From: Devosia sp. 67-54
Lineage (GTDB): Bacteria > Pseudomonadota > Alphaproteobacteria > Rhizobiales > Devosiaceae
Reading direction: 5' to 3'
DNA: 64,000 bases
Assembly (NCBI RefSeq): GCF_001899075.1
Contig: NZ_MKVA01000002.1
Location: forward strand, 20,765 to 84,764
Made by a program: the position numbers and the translations under genes. The notes beneath the pieces were generated by a model, which saw nothing but the letters and a program-made list of their open reading frames with translations, ran no database searches and was not told the DNA's origin. Below, in pieces: positions 8,940 to 16,251 of this stretch. How positions within the stretch are numbered: position 1 is the stretch's first letter; every line of letters starts with the position of its first letter.

Positions 8940-9770
8940 TTATTTGACTATGTAAAACGTGTTGCCGGCTACGGTTTGATCAATGACAGATCGGCGCCAA
9001 ACTATCCCCAACTGCGCGTCCATCTCGCCTGATCCAATTCTTCCAGAGTAGATGCCAAGGACGATGTCGCGCTTTGCCCAAACGTATGGCTCAGACATTG
9101 TGCCGTCCTTTTTTGGAATGCTTTGACCGAACACTGTGTGGCGCGCCAGAACGACTGACCCGGACATGCCCTTTCGAGTCGCAGTGTCCACTACCAGCTT
9201 CGGGAGGTCGTCGATGTCGAAAGACGGATCGGATGCTATTGTACCTCGTTTCCACACCGGAGCCGGTGAACCAACAATGAGCCCAAGTGGAAAACCCAGA
9301 ATAAAGACGTCCTGAGACGCGAACGGCGGAAGAACGGCATCATCTTCAACGTCGTTTGCTGCTCGTATACTCAGTCCTGAGTCCCTCACAAGCGAAGTTA
9401 CGTCTATGGCGCCGACATCAACCAATTGTCCGTGTGTGGGGTGTACCTTCCAACGGCTTTCAGCAAACTCTCCTTCGTAGAGATCGACGGTGACGGTCGT
9501 CAACTTCATGGCGAAATAGCCTGCCGCGTCCGCGTCCGAGATCTGCTTAAGAGCAGTGAACTTCAGTTTGTTCGGAATGCCTCCGTGCGCGGACAACGGC
9601 TTACCCGAGGATGGATCCAGCCCCGCGAAGTTGTGCCAGTTGCTAATCAAGTATATCTGGGCCCCATTCCTCCAAAAGAAGCACGTGCCCGAGGCGAGCA
9701 TCGTGTGATTAAACATCATCTCGACATATGAGACGGCATTGTTCCAAGGGTTGGAGAGATGACTGGGCAA
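8940..9770 (-). CDS. Trypsin-like serine protease domain protein
   Basis: A 276-residue protein that is almost entirely one trypsin-like (chymotrypsin-fold) protease domain. The likely catalytic His is H46 in SNWHNF, the Ser is S203 in KGMSGSVV, and the Asp is D118 or D123 in LVDVGAID. The segment VFILGFPLG matches the strand before the oxyanion region of Trypsin_2-type domains. No signal peptide or membrane anchor is visible, so it is probably cytoplasmic. Translation seems to begin at TTG; there is no ATG before M18. G+C is clearly lower than the neighbours (53% over 9001-9060 by my count versus 73% over 10081-10140), which suggests acquisition by transfer. The role is unknown; stand-alone proteases of this type often sit in accessory or defence regions. 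Confidence 0.7.
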   Translation of the reverse strand: MPSHLSNPWNNAVSYVEMMFNHTMLASGTCFFWRNGAQIYLISNWHNFAGLDPSSGKPLSAHGGIPNKLKFTALKQISDADAAGYFAMKLTTVTVDLYEGEFAESRWKVHPTHGQLVDVGAIDVTSLVRDSGLSIRAANDVEDDAVLPPFASQDVFILGFPLGLIVGSPAPVWKRGTIASDPSFDIDDLPKLVVDTATRKGMSGSVVLARHTVFGQSIPKKDGTMSEPYVWAKRDIVLGIYSGRIGSGEMDAQLGIVWRRSVIDQTVAGNTFYIVK

Positions 9771-9924
9771 CGGCGCCTCTAAGAATGACGAGTATCGCGA
9801 GTAGGAGATTCGAATTTCATTGGCGGCCTAGTATCCCACTACACTAGCTGAGGCAGGTAGAGGGCTAAATGCCGGTGCAAGAAACAATATGATGATCTTC
9901 GCGGAAGGGCAGCCGCTGCCGCGA

Positions 9925-10968
9925 CTACGGCTGCCTGCTCATATGTTTCGGGTCCATCTCTGCCCGCTGCAACGCCGGGCCGCTGGTCATGGTCCATTCG
10001 TAGGGATAGCCCATGGCGAGGGGCATGGTGTCGGTGAGCTGCCGGCGCAGCTCCGGCGGCAGGTCGAAATCGCCGGCGGCGAGGTTTTCGGCGATCTGGT
10101 CGACGCGGCGGGCGCCGACGATGGCGGCGGTGATGCGCCGGTCGCCGAACAGCCAGCTCAGCGCCACCTGGCTCGGGGTCTTGCCCAGCTCTTGGGCGGC
10201 GGCGACCACGGCGTCGACCATTTTGGCCGCATCGTCGGACCAGTAGCGGCCGACGAGGATGGCCTGCTGGTGGCCGTGGCGGGTGCCCTCTTGGGGCTTG
10301 TCCTGCCCGCGATATTTGCCGGACAGCATGCCGGCGGCGAGCGGGCTCCAGCAGATCATGCCCAGCCCCTCATTGTCGCAGGCGGGCAGCACCTCGCGTT
10401 CGATGTCGCGACGGACGAGGTTGTAGAGGTGCTGCGCCGAAACCAGCGGCTCGTAGCCCTTGAGCGCGGCGACGCCGTTGGCGCGGGCGATCTGCCAGCC
10501 GTAGAAATTGGAGCAGCCGAGATAGCGCACCTTGCCGGCGCGGATCAGGTCGTCGGCGGCGCGCAGCGATTCCTCGATCGGCGTGTAGGGGTCGGGGCCG
10601 TGGAACTGGTAGAGGTCGATGAAATCGGTGCCGAGCCGCCTGAGGCTCGCCTCGCAGGCCTCGACGATGTGCTTGCGGCTGAGGCCGCGCGCCGTCACCG
10701 CCTCGCCGGTGGGGAACCAGCCCTTGCTCGCGAGCACGATGTCGGAGCGCGGATAGTCCTTGAGGATGTCGCCCAGCATGCTCTCGGACTTGCCGGCCGA
10801 ATACATGTCGGCGGTGTCGATGAAATTGCCGCCGCCGGAAACGAAGGCCCTGACGATGGCGCGCGAGGTGTCGAGGTCGCAGCCCCAGTCGGGATTGCCG
10901 AAGGTCATGGTGCCGAGGCAGAGGCGCGAGACGAGCAGGCCGGAGCGGCCGAGGTAGCGGTATTGCAT
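9925..10968 (-). CDS. Aldo/keto reductase
   Basis: A 347-residue NADPH-dependent aldo/keto reductase with a TIM-barrel fold. It carries the Asp and Tyr of the catalytic tetrad in DTADMYSAGKSE, the Lys in VLASKGW, and the His in LYQFHGPDPYTP. C-terminal AIVGARRVDQIAENL matches the cofactor-binding region. The ATG at 10968 is preferred because GGAG lies seven bases upstream; a TTG four codons earlier is possible. The substrate cannot be told. It is followed downstream by the atypical-GC protease gene. Confidence 0.92.
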   Translation of the reverse strand: MQYRYLGRSGLLVSRLCLGTMTFGNPDWGCDLDTSRAIVRAFVSGGGNFIDTADMYSAGKSESMLGDILKDYPRSDIVLASKGWFPTGEAVTARGLSRKHIVEACEASLRRLGTDFIDLYQFHGPDPYTPIEESLRAADDLIRAGKVRYLGCSNFYGWQIARANGVAALKGYEPLVSAQHLYNLVRRDIEREVLPACDNEGLGMICWSPLAAGMLSGKYRGQDKPQEGTRHGHQQAILVGRYWSDDAAKMVDAVVAAAQELGKTPSQVALSWLFGDRRITAAIVGARRVDQIAENLAAGDFDLPPELRRQLTDTMPLAMGYPYEWTMTSGPALQRAEMDPKHMSRQP

Positions 10969-11010
10969 CGAAATCTCCAATCGGGGCGGGATGCAACACC
11001 GGATCGCCGC

Positions 11011-11901
11011 TCAGGGCAAGAGCAACTCGCCGAGCCGCGCCAGCACGCGGCCGCGCTCGGCGCTCAGGCCCTTGTAGGCGAGCTCGTCCGGGCGCAGCGC
11101 CTCGATCTGGGCGATCAGTGCCGCGGCGATCTCGTGCCGGCGCGAATGCCGTTCCAGCGTGGCGAGCGGTTCGACGGCGATGCGGATGGTGAAGACGATG
11201 TCGCCGCTCTCAGGGAGGCGGCGCAGCGTCTGCCGCTCGGAGCGGAGGACCACCGGGTCGGCGCGCTCGCCGACGCCGAAGCGGCGGGCGCCGGCATCAG
11301 CCGTCTCGGGGTGGAACAGCCGCTCGTCGCCATAGAGCGACCAGTTCCAGCGCAGCATCGGCGTTTCCGGCCGGAGGTTGTCGAACATGCGGGCGATGAG
11401 CTCGGCGTTGCGCGTGCCGCCGCCGAAGCCGGGGACCGGCGCGTGCACCTCATCGATCGGCCGGCCGATCTTGTCGGCGAGCGCCCAGGACGAGGGAAAG
11501 CTCAGCGACGCCGCGGCCAGCCGCCAGCCGGCCGGAGCGCGGCGCATCAGCACCAGATCCTCCTGCACCAGCCGGGCCGCGGTCCAGAGCGGCGGTGCGC
11601 CGTCGGCGAGCGGCACCACGCGGCCGGGGGCGATGTGCATGGCGTCGCCGTCGCGGCGGTAGCGGCCGGGAAAGCGCGCCGGCAGGTGCGCCAGCAGCAG
11701 TGCCAGCACTTCGGCCTGCGCCGCCTCCGTTCCGGCCTCGGCGGCGAACACCTCGTCCGGCCGCTCCCGCCACAGAAGCTGCTTTTCGTCGAGATAGGCG
11801 TGCAGCCGGTCGTCGACGTCGATCCATTCGGCCGGATCGAGCGGCCCGAGGCCGATGCGGAACAGTTTCGAGGAGCCGTCATAGGGCGTGTGGCGGAGCA
11901 T
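11011..11901 (-). CDS. DUF3445 family protein, similar to heme-dependent oxidative N-demethylase alpha subunit
   Basis: A 296-residue protein of the DUF3445/HODM alpha-subunit group (PF11927). Family hallmarks are LVQEDLVLMRR, LSFPSSWALADKIGRPIDEVHAPVPGF, and RWNWSLY. Characterised relatives bind heme through a PAS-like fold and take part in oxidative N-demethylation of dimethylamine. The partner beta, gamma and delta subunits are not next to it here, so its substrate is open. The ATG at 11901 begins the conserved domain; upstream codons run into repeats. It ends 42 bases from the aldo/keto reductase gene start on the same strand, so the two may be co-transcribed. Confidence 0.75.
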   Translation of the reverse strand: MLRHTPYDGSSKLFRIGLGPLDPAEWIDVDDRLHAYLDEKQLLWRERPDEVFAAEAGTEAAQAEVLALLLAHLPARFPGRYRRDGDAMHIAPGRVVPLADGAPPLWTAARLVQEDLVLMRRAPAGWRLAAASLSFPSSWALADKIGRPIDEVHAPVPGFGGGTRNAELIARMFDNLRPETPMLRWNWSLYGDERLFHPETADAGARRFGVGERADPVVLRSERQTLRRLPESGDIVFTIRIAVEPLATLERHSRRHEIAAALIAQIEALRPDELAYKGLSAERGRVLARLGELLLP

Positions 11902-12372
11902 GGCGCCGGTTCTAGAACGTTTCACCGATTCAGAGAATCGGCGAAGCAGGCGTTTATTTGCGCTCTGTCCGATCGGTCGCGAGAGCGCCCGATCAGCCAA
12001 CCGGTAGGGGTTTTGTCTGCGCTCTGGCCGGTCGGTCGCGAGAGCGCCCGATCGGCCAACCGGTGGGGGTTTTGTCTGCGCTCTGGCCGATCGGTCGCAA
12101 GAGCGCCCGATCGGCCAACCGCTGTAAGGTAGCTAGCCACCTGCCGCACACGGCTCCAGCGGCGGCGGAAAGTGTCGGCAAATCAAGGTGTCAGGGCCGG
12201 CGCCGCGGCTGCCGTAACCCTATATTTACGCCGATCGGAGAAGTTCGTCGGCGAGACGAGCCGTTCGCCCCGCTTTGGTCCGATCCATCGTCCCATCTCC
12301 GCGCCAGCGTTCCGGCCGCGGAGCGCATATCGGGGCCGCCTGGACGGGCCGCCCCCCGGGGGTAGTTGCGTC
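11902..12372. other. Gene-free region upstream of motA
   Basis: This 471-base gap lies between the DUF3445 gene start and motA. The first part holds a three-copy array of a hairpin repeat (11961-12125). The rest (12126-12372) is GC-rich with no gene that I can support and presumably carries the motA promoter. A GGGGG stretch just before the motA start may act as a weak ribosome site. Confidence 0.5.
11961..12125 (+). repeat. REP-like hairpin repeat, three tandem copies of 59 bases
   Basis: Copies begin CGCTCTG at 11961, 12020 and 12079, an exact period of 59. Each holds GGCCGATCGG ... CCGATCGGCC, a 10-base perfect stem (the first copy has two substitutions, GTCC and CAGCC), enclosing CGC-GAGA-GCG, that is, an inner three-base stem with a GNRA-type tetraloop in the second copy. 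Conserved flanks are GCTCTG before and CCAACCGGT after, then a GGGGTTTTGTCT spacer. The same flanks and stem recur at 30086-30382 and in diverged form at 61491-61537. Confidence 0.9.
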
Positions 12373-13236
12373 ATGCGTGTTTCGATCGGCATCCTCGTCA
12401 TCCTCCTGTCGGTGATCGGCGGCTACCTCGCCCAGGGCGGACATTTCGAGGTGCTGGTGCAGCCCTTCGAAGCCCTCATCATTCTCGGCGCGGCGTTCGG
12501 CGCCTTCATCATCGGCAATACCGGGCCGGTGCTGAAGCAGAGCCTCAAGATGTTCGGCACGGTGTTCCGCGGCCCGCGCTACAACAAGGCGGCCTATGTC
12601 GACCTGCTCGGGCTGCAGTTCACGCTGTTCAAGCTGGTGCAGCAGCGCGGCGTGCTGGCACTCGAGGAGCACATCGAAAATCCCGAGGAATCGCGGCTGT
12701 TCCAGAGCTTTCCCAGCTTCATGAAGCACCATCATGCGGTGGAGTTCCTGTGCGACTATCTGCGCATGGTGACGCTGGGCACGCGCGTGCCGCACGAGAT
12801 GGAAGCGCTGATGGACGAGGAGCTCGAAACGCACGAGCAGGAGAACTCGCGCCTGGTCAACGCCGTGCAGGCGCTGGCCGACGGCACGCCGGCGCTCGGC
12901 ATCGTCGCCGCCGTGCTCGGCGTCATCCACACCATGGGCTCGATCAGCGAGCCGCCCGAAGTGCTCGGCCACATGATCGGCGGGGCGCTGGTGGGCACGT
13001 TCCTGGGCGTGTTCTGCGCCTATGGCTTTTTCGGCCCGATGGCGCAGTCGCTGCGCAACATCTACGACGCCGAGCACAAATACCTCCTGGCGATCAAGGT
13101 CGGCCTGCTGGCGCACATTTCCGGCTATGCCCCGGCCATCGCCATCGAATTCGCGCGCAAGGCGCTGATGTCGGAAGTCCGCCCGACCTTCCTCGAGGTC
13201 GACGAGGCCACCGCCGACTGGAAGGAAGCCGCCTGA
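12373..13236 (+). CDS. motA: Flagellar motor stator protein MotA
   Basis: A 287-residue inner-membrane protein that forms the proton-conducting stator of the flagellar motor with MotB. Four membrane segments are visible: residues 1-20, 30-50, the GTPALGIVAAVLGVIHTMG helix, and the GALVGTFLGVFCAYGFFGPMA helix. The cytoplasmic loop between the pairs (about 60-165) carries the charged, torque-generating surface. Length agrees with the family. The ATG at 12373 begins a hydrophobic helix as expected. motB follows after 10 bases; no other flagellar gene is in the window. Confidence 0.95.
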   Translation: MRVSIGILVILLSVIGGYLAQGGHFEVLVQPFEALIILGAAFGAFIIGNTGPVLKQSLKMFGTVFRGPRYNKAAYVDLLGLQFTLFKLVQQRGVLALEEHIENPEESRLFQSFPSFMKHHHAVEFLCDYLRMVTLGTRVPHEMEALMDEELETHEQENSRLVNAVQALADGTPALGIVAAVLGVIHTMGSISEPPEVLGHMIGGALVGTFLGVFCAYGFFGPMAQSLRNIYDAEHKYLLAIKVGLLAHISGYAPAIAIEFARKALMSEVRPTFLEVDEATADWKEAA

Positions 13237-13246
13237 GGCGGCCGCC

Positions 13247-14161
13247 ATGGCAGACACCCCGCCCTTCATCATCAAGAAGGTCAAGAAGCACCAGCACGCC
13301 CATCACGGCGGCGCCTGGAAGATCGCCTATGCCGACTTCGTCACGGCAATGATGGCGTTCTTCCTGCTGCTGTGGCTGATGAGCATGACGACGCCCGAGC
13401 AGAAAAAGGGCATCGCCGATTATTTCGCCCCGCCCAATGTCAGCCAGACCACCAGCGGCGCCGGCGGCGTGCTGGGCGGCACCGCCTACGAGAACGACCC
13501 CAACGCCAAGATGGCGGGCTCGCCCAACGAGGCGGAATCGTTCACCGCGCCGGCCAACGACCAGCAGGGGCCGCTGCTGTCGGTCAAGGGCGGCAGCCTC
13601 GCCGTAAAGGGCGACGAGCAGAAGAGCACCGACGCCGCCAAGAAGGACATCCAGTCCAAGTTCGACCAGCAGTTCAAGGCCGCCGCCGCCAGTATCCAGC
13701 AGGCCTGGCAGGCGATGCCGCAGGTCACCGAGATCACGCAGAATCTGCGGCTCGAGCAGACCGAGGACGGGCTCAGCATCAAGATCATGGACCAGGACGG
13801 CCGCCGCATGTTCCCGGAAGGCTCGAAATATCCGATCGAGGCGGTGCGCCAGGCGATCGCGGCGATGGCGCCGATCCTGCAGCGGCTGCCCAACCAGATC
13901 GAGATTTCCGGCCATACCGCCAGCGGCTCGCACTACGACAATCCGCGCTACGGCGCCTGGGAGCTGTCGATGGACCGCGCCGACGTGGTGCGGCAGATCC
14001 TGGGCGAGTTCGGGCTCAGCGACGACCGCATCCGCTCGGTGATCGGGCGCGCCGCGCAGACGCCGCTGTTCCCCAACGACCCGTATCTCGCCGGCAATGA
14101 GCGGGTGGAGATCACCGTGCTCTATGCCGCGCCGCCGGTGCCGGCGAATATGGGGTTCTAG
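13247..14161 (+). CDS. motB: Flagellar motor stator protein MotB
   Basis: A 304-residue stator subunit that anchors MotA to peptidoglycan. The single N-terminal helix contains the proton-carrying Asp, D30 in YADFVTAMMAFFLLLWL. A linker rich in Gln, Lys and Ala (about 60-165) is followed by an OmpA-like peptidoglycan-binding domain (about 180-300) with EISGHTASG and NERVEITV. The basic N-terminus (KKVKKHQHAHH) is typical of alphaproteobacterial MotB. It forms a two-gene unit with motA. Confidence 0.95.
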   Translation: MADTPPFIIKKVKKHQHAHHGGAWKIAYADFVTAMMAFFLLLWLMSMTTPEQKKGIADYFAPPNVSQTTSGAGGVLGGTAYENDPNAKMAGSPNEAESFTAPANDQQGPLLSVKGGSLAVKGDEQKSTDAAKKDIQSKFDQQFKAAAASIQQAWQAMPQVTEITQNLRLEQTEDGLSIKIMDQDGRRMFPEGSKYPIEAVRQAIAAMAPILQRLPNQIEISGHTASGSHYDNPRYGAWELSMDRADVVRQILGEFGLSDDRIRSVIGRAAQTPLFPNDPYLAGNERVEITVLYAAPPVPANMGF

Positions 14162-14199
14162 CGGGCCGCCCGCATCCGCCGCACGAAAATTGCACATGC

Positions 14200-14215
14200 T
14201 CCACCTTCTGGTGGA
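14200..14215 (+). terminator. Small hairpin after motB
   Basis: TCCACC (14200-14205) pairs with GGTGGA (14210-14215) around a TTCT loop, 39 bases after the motB stop. The following sequence TGTTGCAG is only weakly T-rich, so this is a possible but not firm terminator. Confidence 0.35.
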
Positions 14216-14285
14216 TGTTGCAGACCTTGCCTTCTGAGACACTCTCCGCCGGGCCGCAGATGCCGGCCGGAAAGAGGAGTGCAAG

Positions 14286-14681
14286 ATGATCGGTTCTGCC
14301 GTGACTGGAAACTCAGGGTCTGCCCGCCGGAGGGCATTCACGCCGCGCGCCCTCATGCTCGGGCTTGCCGCACTTGCCGCGGCATCGCTCATGCCGACGG
14401 CGGCAAACGCCGCCTGCCGCCAGGGCTTCTGCGTCAGCGGCTATGATCAAAACGGCATCCATGTCGTCAACTTCACCGTGTCGATCAGCAACTACACGCA
14501 TATCAATGCCAGCACGCCGCAGGGCCAGGTCGAGCTCGGCCGCAACCAGCGGCAGTTTTCGTTCCGGAACGGTCCGGTGGGACAGCTCGAGAGCTACGGC
14601 CTGCAGGCCTGCTACAAGGGCACGTTCCTGTCGAAGTCCAGCTGCACGCCGTGGGCCATGTTCACGCACACGCCGCGCTAG
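14286..14681 (+). CDS. Small secreted protein with four cysteines, function unknown
   Basis: A 131-residue protein with a long basic N-region (RRRAFTPR), a hydrophobic core (LMLGLAALAAASLM) and a probable signal peptidase site after ANA at residue 42. The mature part of about 89 residues has four Cys (C44, C49, C109, C120), which could form two disulfides in the periplasm or outside. A strong AGAGGAG ribosome site sits at about 14272-14279. I do not recognise the family. It is followed by a differently functioning SDR-cupin pair and seems to be a single-gene unit. Confidence 0.7.
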   Translation: MIGSAVTGNSGSARRRAFTPRALMLGLAALAAASLMPTAANAACRQGFCVSGYDQNGIHVVNFTVSISNYTHINASTPQGQVELGRNQRQFSFRNGPVGQLESYGLQACYKGTFLSKSSCTPWAMFTHTPR

Positions 14682-14759
14682 CTCCGGCGCGACCATATCG
14701 CCGAGGCTTGCTTTTTCCTCCGGCGCGCTGCTGAACTGCGGCGGCACGGAGGATTGGGC

Positions 14760-15419
14760 ATGTCCCGCATCGTCGTCATCGGCGCGCATGGCCGCACCGG
14801 CCTGCTGCTCGTCGAGCAATTGGTGAAAGCGGGTGACGGCGTCGTCGCCGTGATCCGCAATCCCCGGCACATGGCCGATCTGGTCAAGCGCGGCGCCGAG
14901 ACGGTGCTGCTCGACCTCGAGGCGTCGACCGGGCCGGAGTTCGCGGCGCAGTTCAAGGGCGCCGACGCCATCGTCTTCGCCGCCGGCTCGGCGGCGGGCG
15001 AATCGAGCGCCATCGACAGCGCGGGGGTGCGCAAGACGCTGCGCGCCGCGGCCAAGGCCGGAGTCAGGCGCTATGTCGCCATCTCATCGATCGGCGCTTC
15101 GACCGGCATGAAGCTCACCGGCGACTGGGCGACCGACGAGATGAAGGACTACTACAAGCACAAGCGCCTGGCCGGCAAAGCCATCATGGCCTCCGGCCTC
15201 GACTGGACCCTCGTCGAGCCGGGCGAGCTGACCGAGGGCAAGCCGACCGGCAAGGTGACGCTGAGCGTCGCGGCGATCCCGGAAAAGCCGGTGTCGCGCG
15301 CCGATGTGGCGGCGGTGGTGGCGGCGGCGCTCAAGAGTCCCGCCAGCATCGGCAAGGCGCTGCAGCTCACGGCGGGCAAGACGCCGATCGCCGACGCGTT
15401 CAAGGCGCTGGGCAAATGA
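14760..15419 (+). CDS. NAD(P)-binding atypical SDR oxidoreductase
   Basis: A 219-residue Rossmann-fold protein of the atypical short-chain dehydrogenase (NAD(P)H-binding, PF13460) type. The nucleotide motif is GAHGRTG at residues 8-14. AISSIGASTG and YYKHKRLAGKAIMASGLDWTLVEPGEL match the family's middle and C-terminal signatures. The ATG at 14760 has GGAGG about seven bases upstream. Its stop overlaps the ATG of the cupin gene, so the two are co-translated. The substrate is not known; relatives are often NmrA-like sensors or biliverdin-reductase-like enzymes. Confidence 0.82.
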   Translation: MSRIVVIGAHGRTGLLLVEQLVKAGDGVVAVIRNPRHMADLVKRGAETVLLDLEASTGPEFAAQFKGADAIVFAAGSAAGESSAIDSAGVRKTLRAAAKAGVRRYVAISSIGASTGMKLTGDWATDEMKDYYKHKRLAGKAIMASGLDWTLVEPGELTEGKPTGKVTLSVAAIPEKPVSRADVAAVVAAALKSPASIGKALQLTAGKTPIADAFKALGK

Positions 15420-15940
15420 GCGGCGACCATCCGCATCCGCCAGATCACGCGCATGCTGATCATCAGCATGCTGACGAACAGGCGCGCTGGAAGCGTGACG
15501 GGGTGCGCGTCATCAAGGGCGACCAGCTCGACCCCAACACGGCGCAGACGCCGGGCATGTTCCGGCAGGCGGCGATCAACCAGGCGCGGGTCGGGGCGCA
15601 GAAGATCTGGGCCGGCACCGTGGCCATCGCGCCCAACGCCAAGACCGGCGTGCATCATCACGGCGCGCTCGAAAGCGTGATCTATGTGGTGTCGGGCCAT
15701 GCCCGCATGCGCTGGGGCGAGCATCTCGAATATGTCGCCGAGGCCTATCCGGGCGATTTCATCTACGTGCCGCCCTATGTGCCGCACCAGGAGATCAACG
15801 CCGATCCGGCGCAGCCGCTGCAATGCGTGCTGGTGCGCTCCGACAACGAGGCGGTGGTGGTCAACATCCCCGACATCGCCCCGGTGGAGCCGCCGGAAGA
15901 GGTGTACTGGATCGATCCGATCCACAAGGCCAGGCCGTAG
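15416..15940 (+). CDS. Cupin-domain protein with histidine-rich N-terminus
   Basis: A 174-residue single-domain cupin. The first metal-binding cupin motif is visible as GVHHHGALESVIYVVSG (about residues 80-96), and the second as PGDFIYVPPYVPHQEIN. Residues 5-20 contain about six His with Asp and Pro, so the N-terminus could bind Ni, Zn or Cu. It overlaps the upstream SDR gene by four bases. Substrate unknown; dioxygenase or isomerase roles are both possible for such proteins. Confidence 0.82.
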   Translation: MSGDHPHPPDHAHADHQHADEQARWKRDGVRVIKGDQLDPNTAQTPGMFRQAAINQARVGAQKIWAGTVAIAPNAKTGVHHHGALESVIYVVSGHARMRWGEHLEYVAEAYPGDFIYVPPYVPHQEINADPAQPLQCVLVRSDNEAVVVNIPDIAPVEPPEEVYWIDPIHKARP

Positions 15941-16251
15941 CGACAGGCCGTTGCCAAAAAATCACGGATGTTTCGTCGATTCCACGCCGGCTCGCGCGTC
16001 GAGTTGTCGAACCCGGCGAGACGCCCCATCTGCCTGCTGACAAGATCTGTCAGTGCGCTCGGGCATGGTCTTTCCGCAGCCCGAGAGAGGACCGACAGGA
16101 TGATTGCCCGCTTTGCATATGGGTGGGGTTGCGACCCCGCTCAAACCGTTTGTGACGAAAAATCGTCAGAAGTTTCGCTTTCCTGCCACGGCAATTCTGC
16201 TATGCCGTGCGCCCCTCAGCTTTCGCCCCGCGCCTTTCGAGGAGACCGCAC
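15941..16251 (+). promoter_or_regulatory. Upstream region of the MFS exporter gene with two palindromes
   Basis: No gene is supported in this 311-base stretch. Two short perfect dyads are visible: CTGACA-AGATC-TGTCAG at 16037-16053 and TGACGA-AAAA-TCGTCA at 16153-16168. The second lies about 85 bases before the MFS start codon and has the size of a repressor site, such as for a TetR- or MarR-type regulator. No regulator gene is adjacent. Confidence 0.45.

Noticed and set aside
9790-9840. A possible tRNA fragment (ATTCGAAT as a T-loop) upstream of the protease gene, which could mark an attachment site
   Set aside because: The flanking bases do not make a T-stem of five pairs, and no acceptor stem or integrase is nearby.
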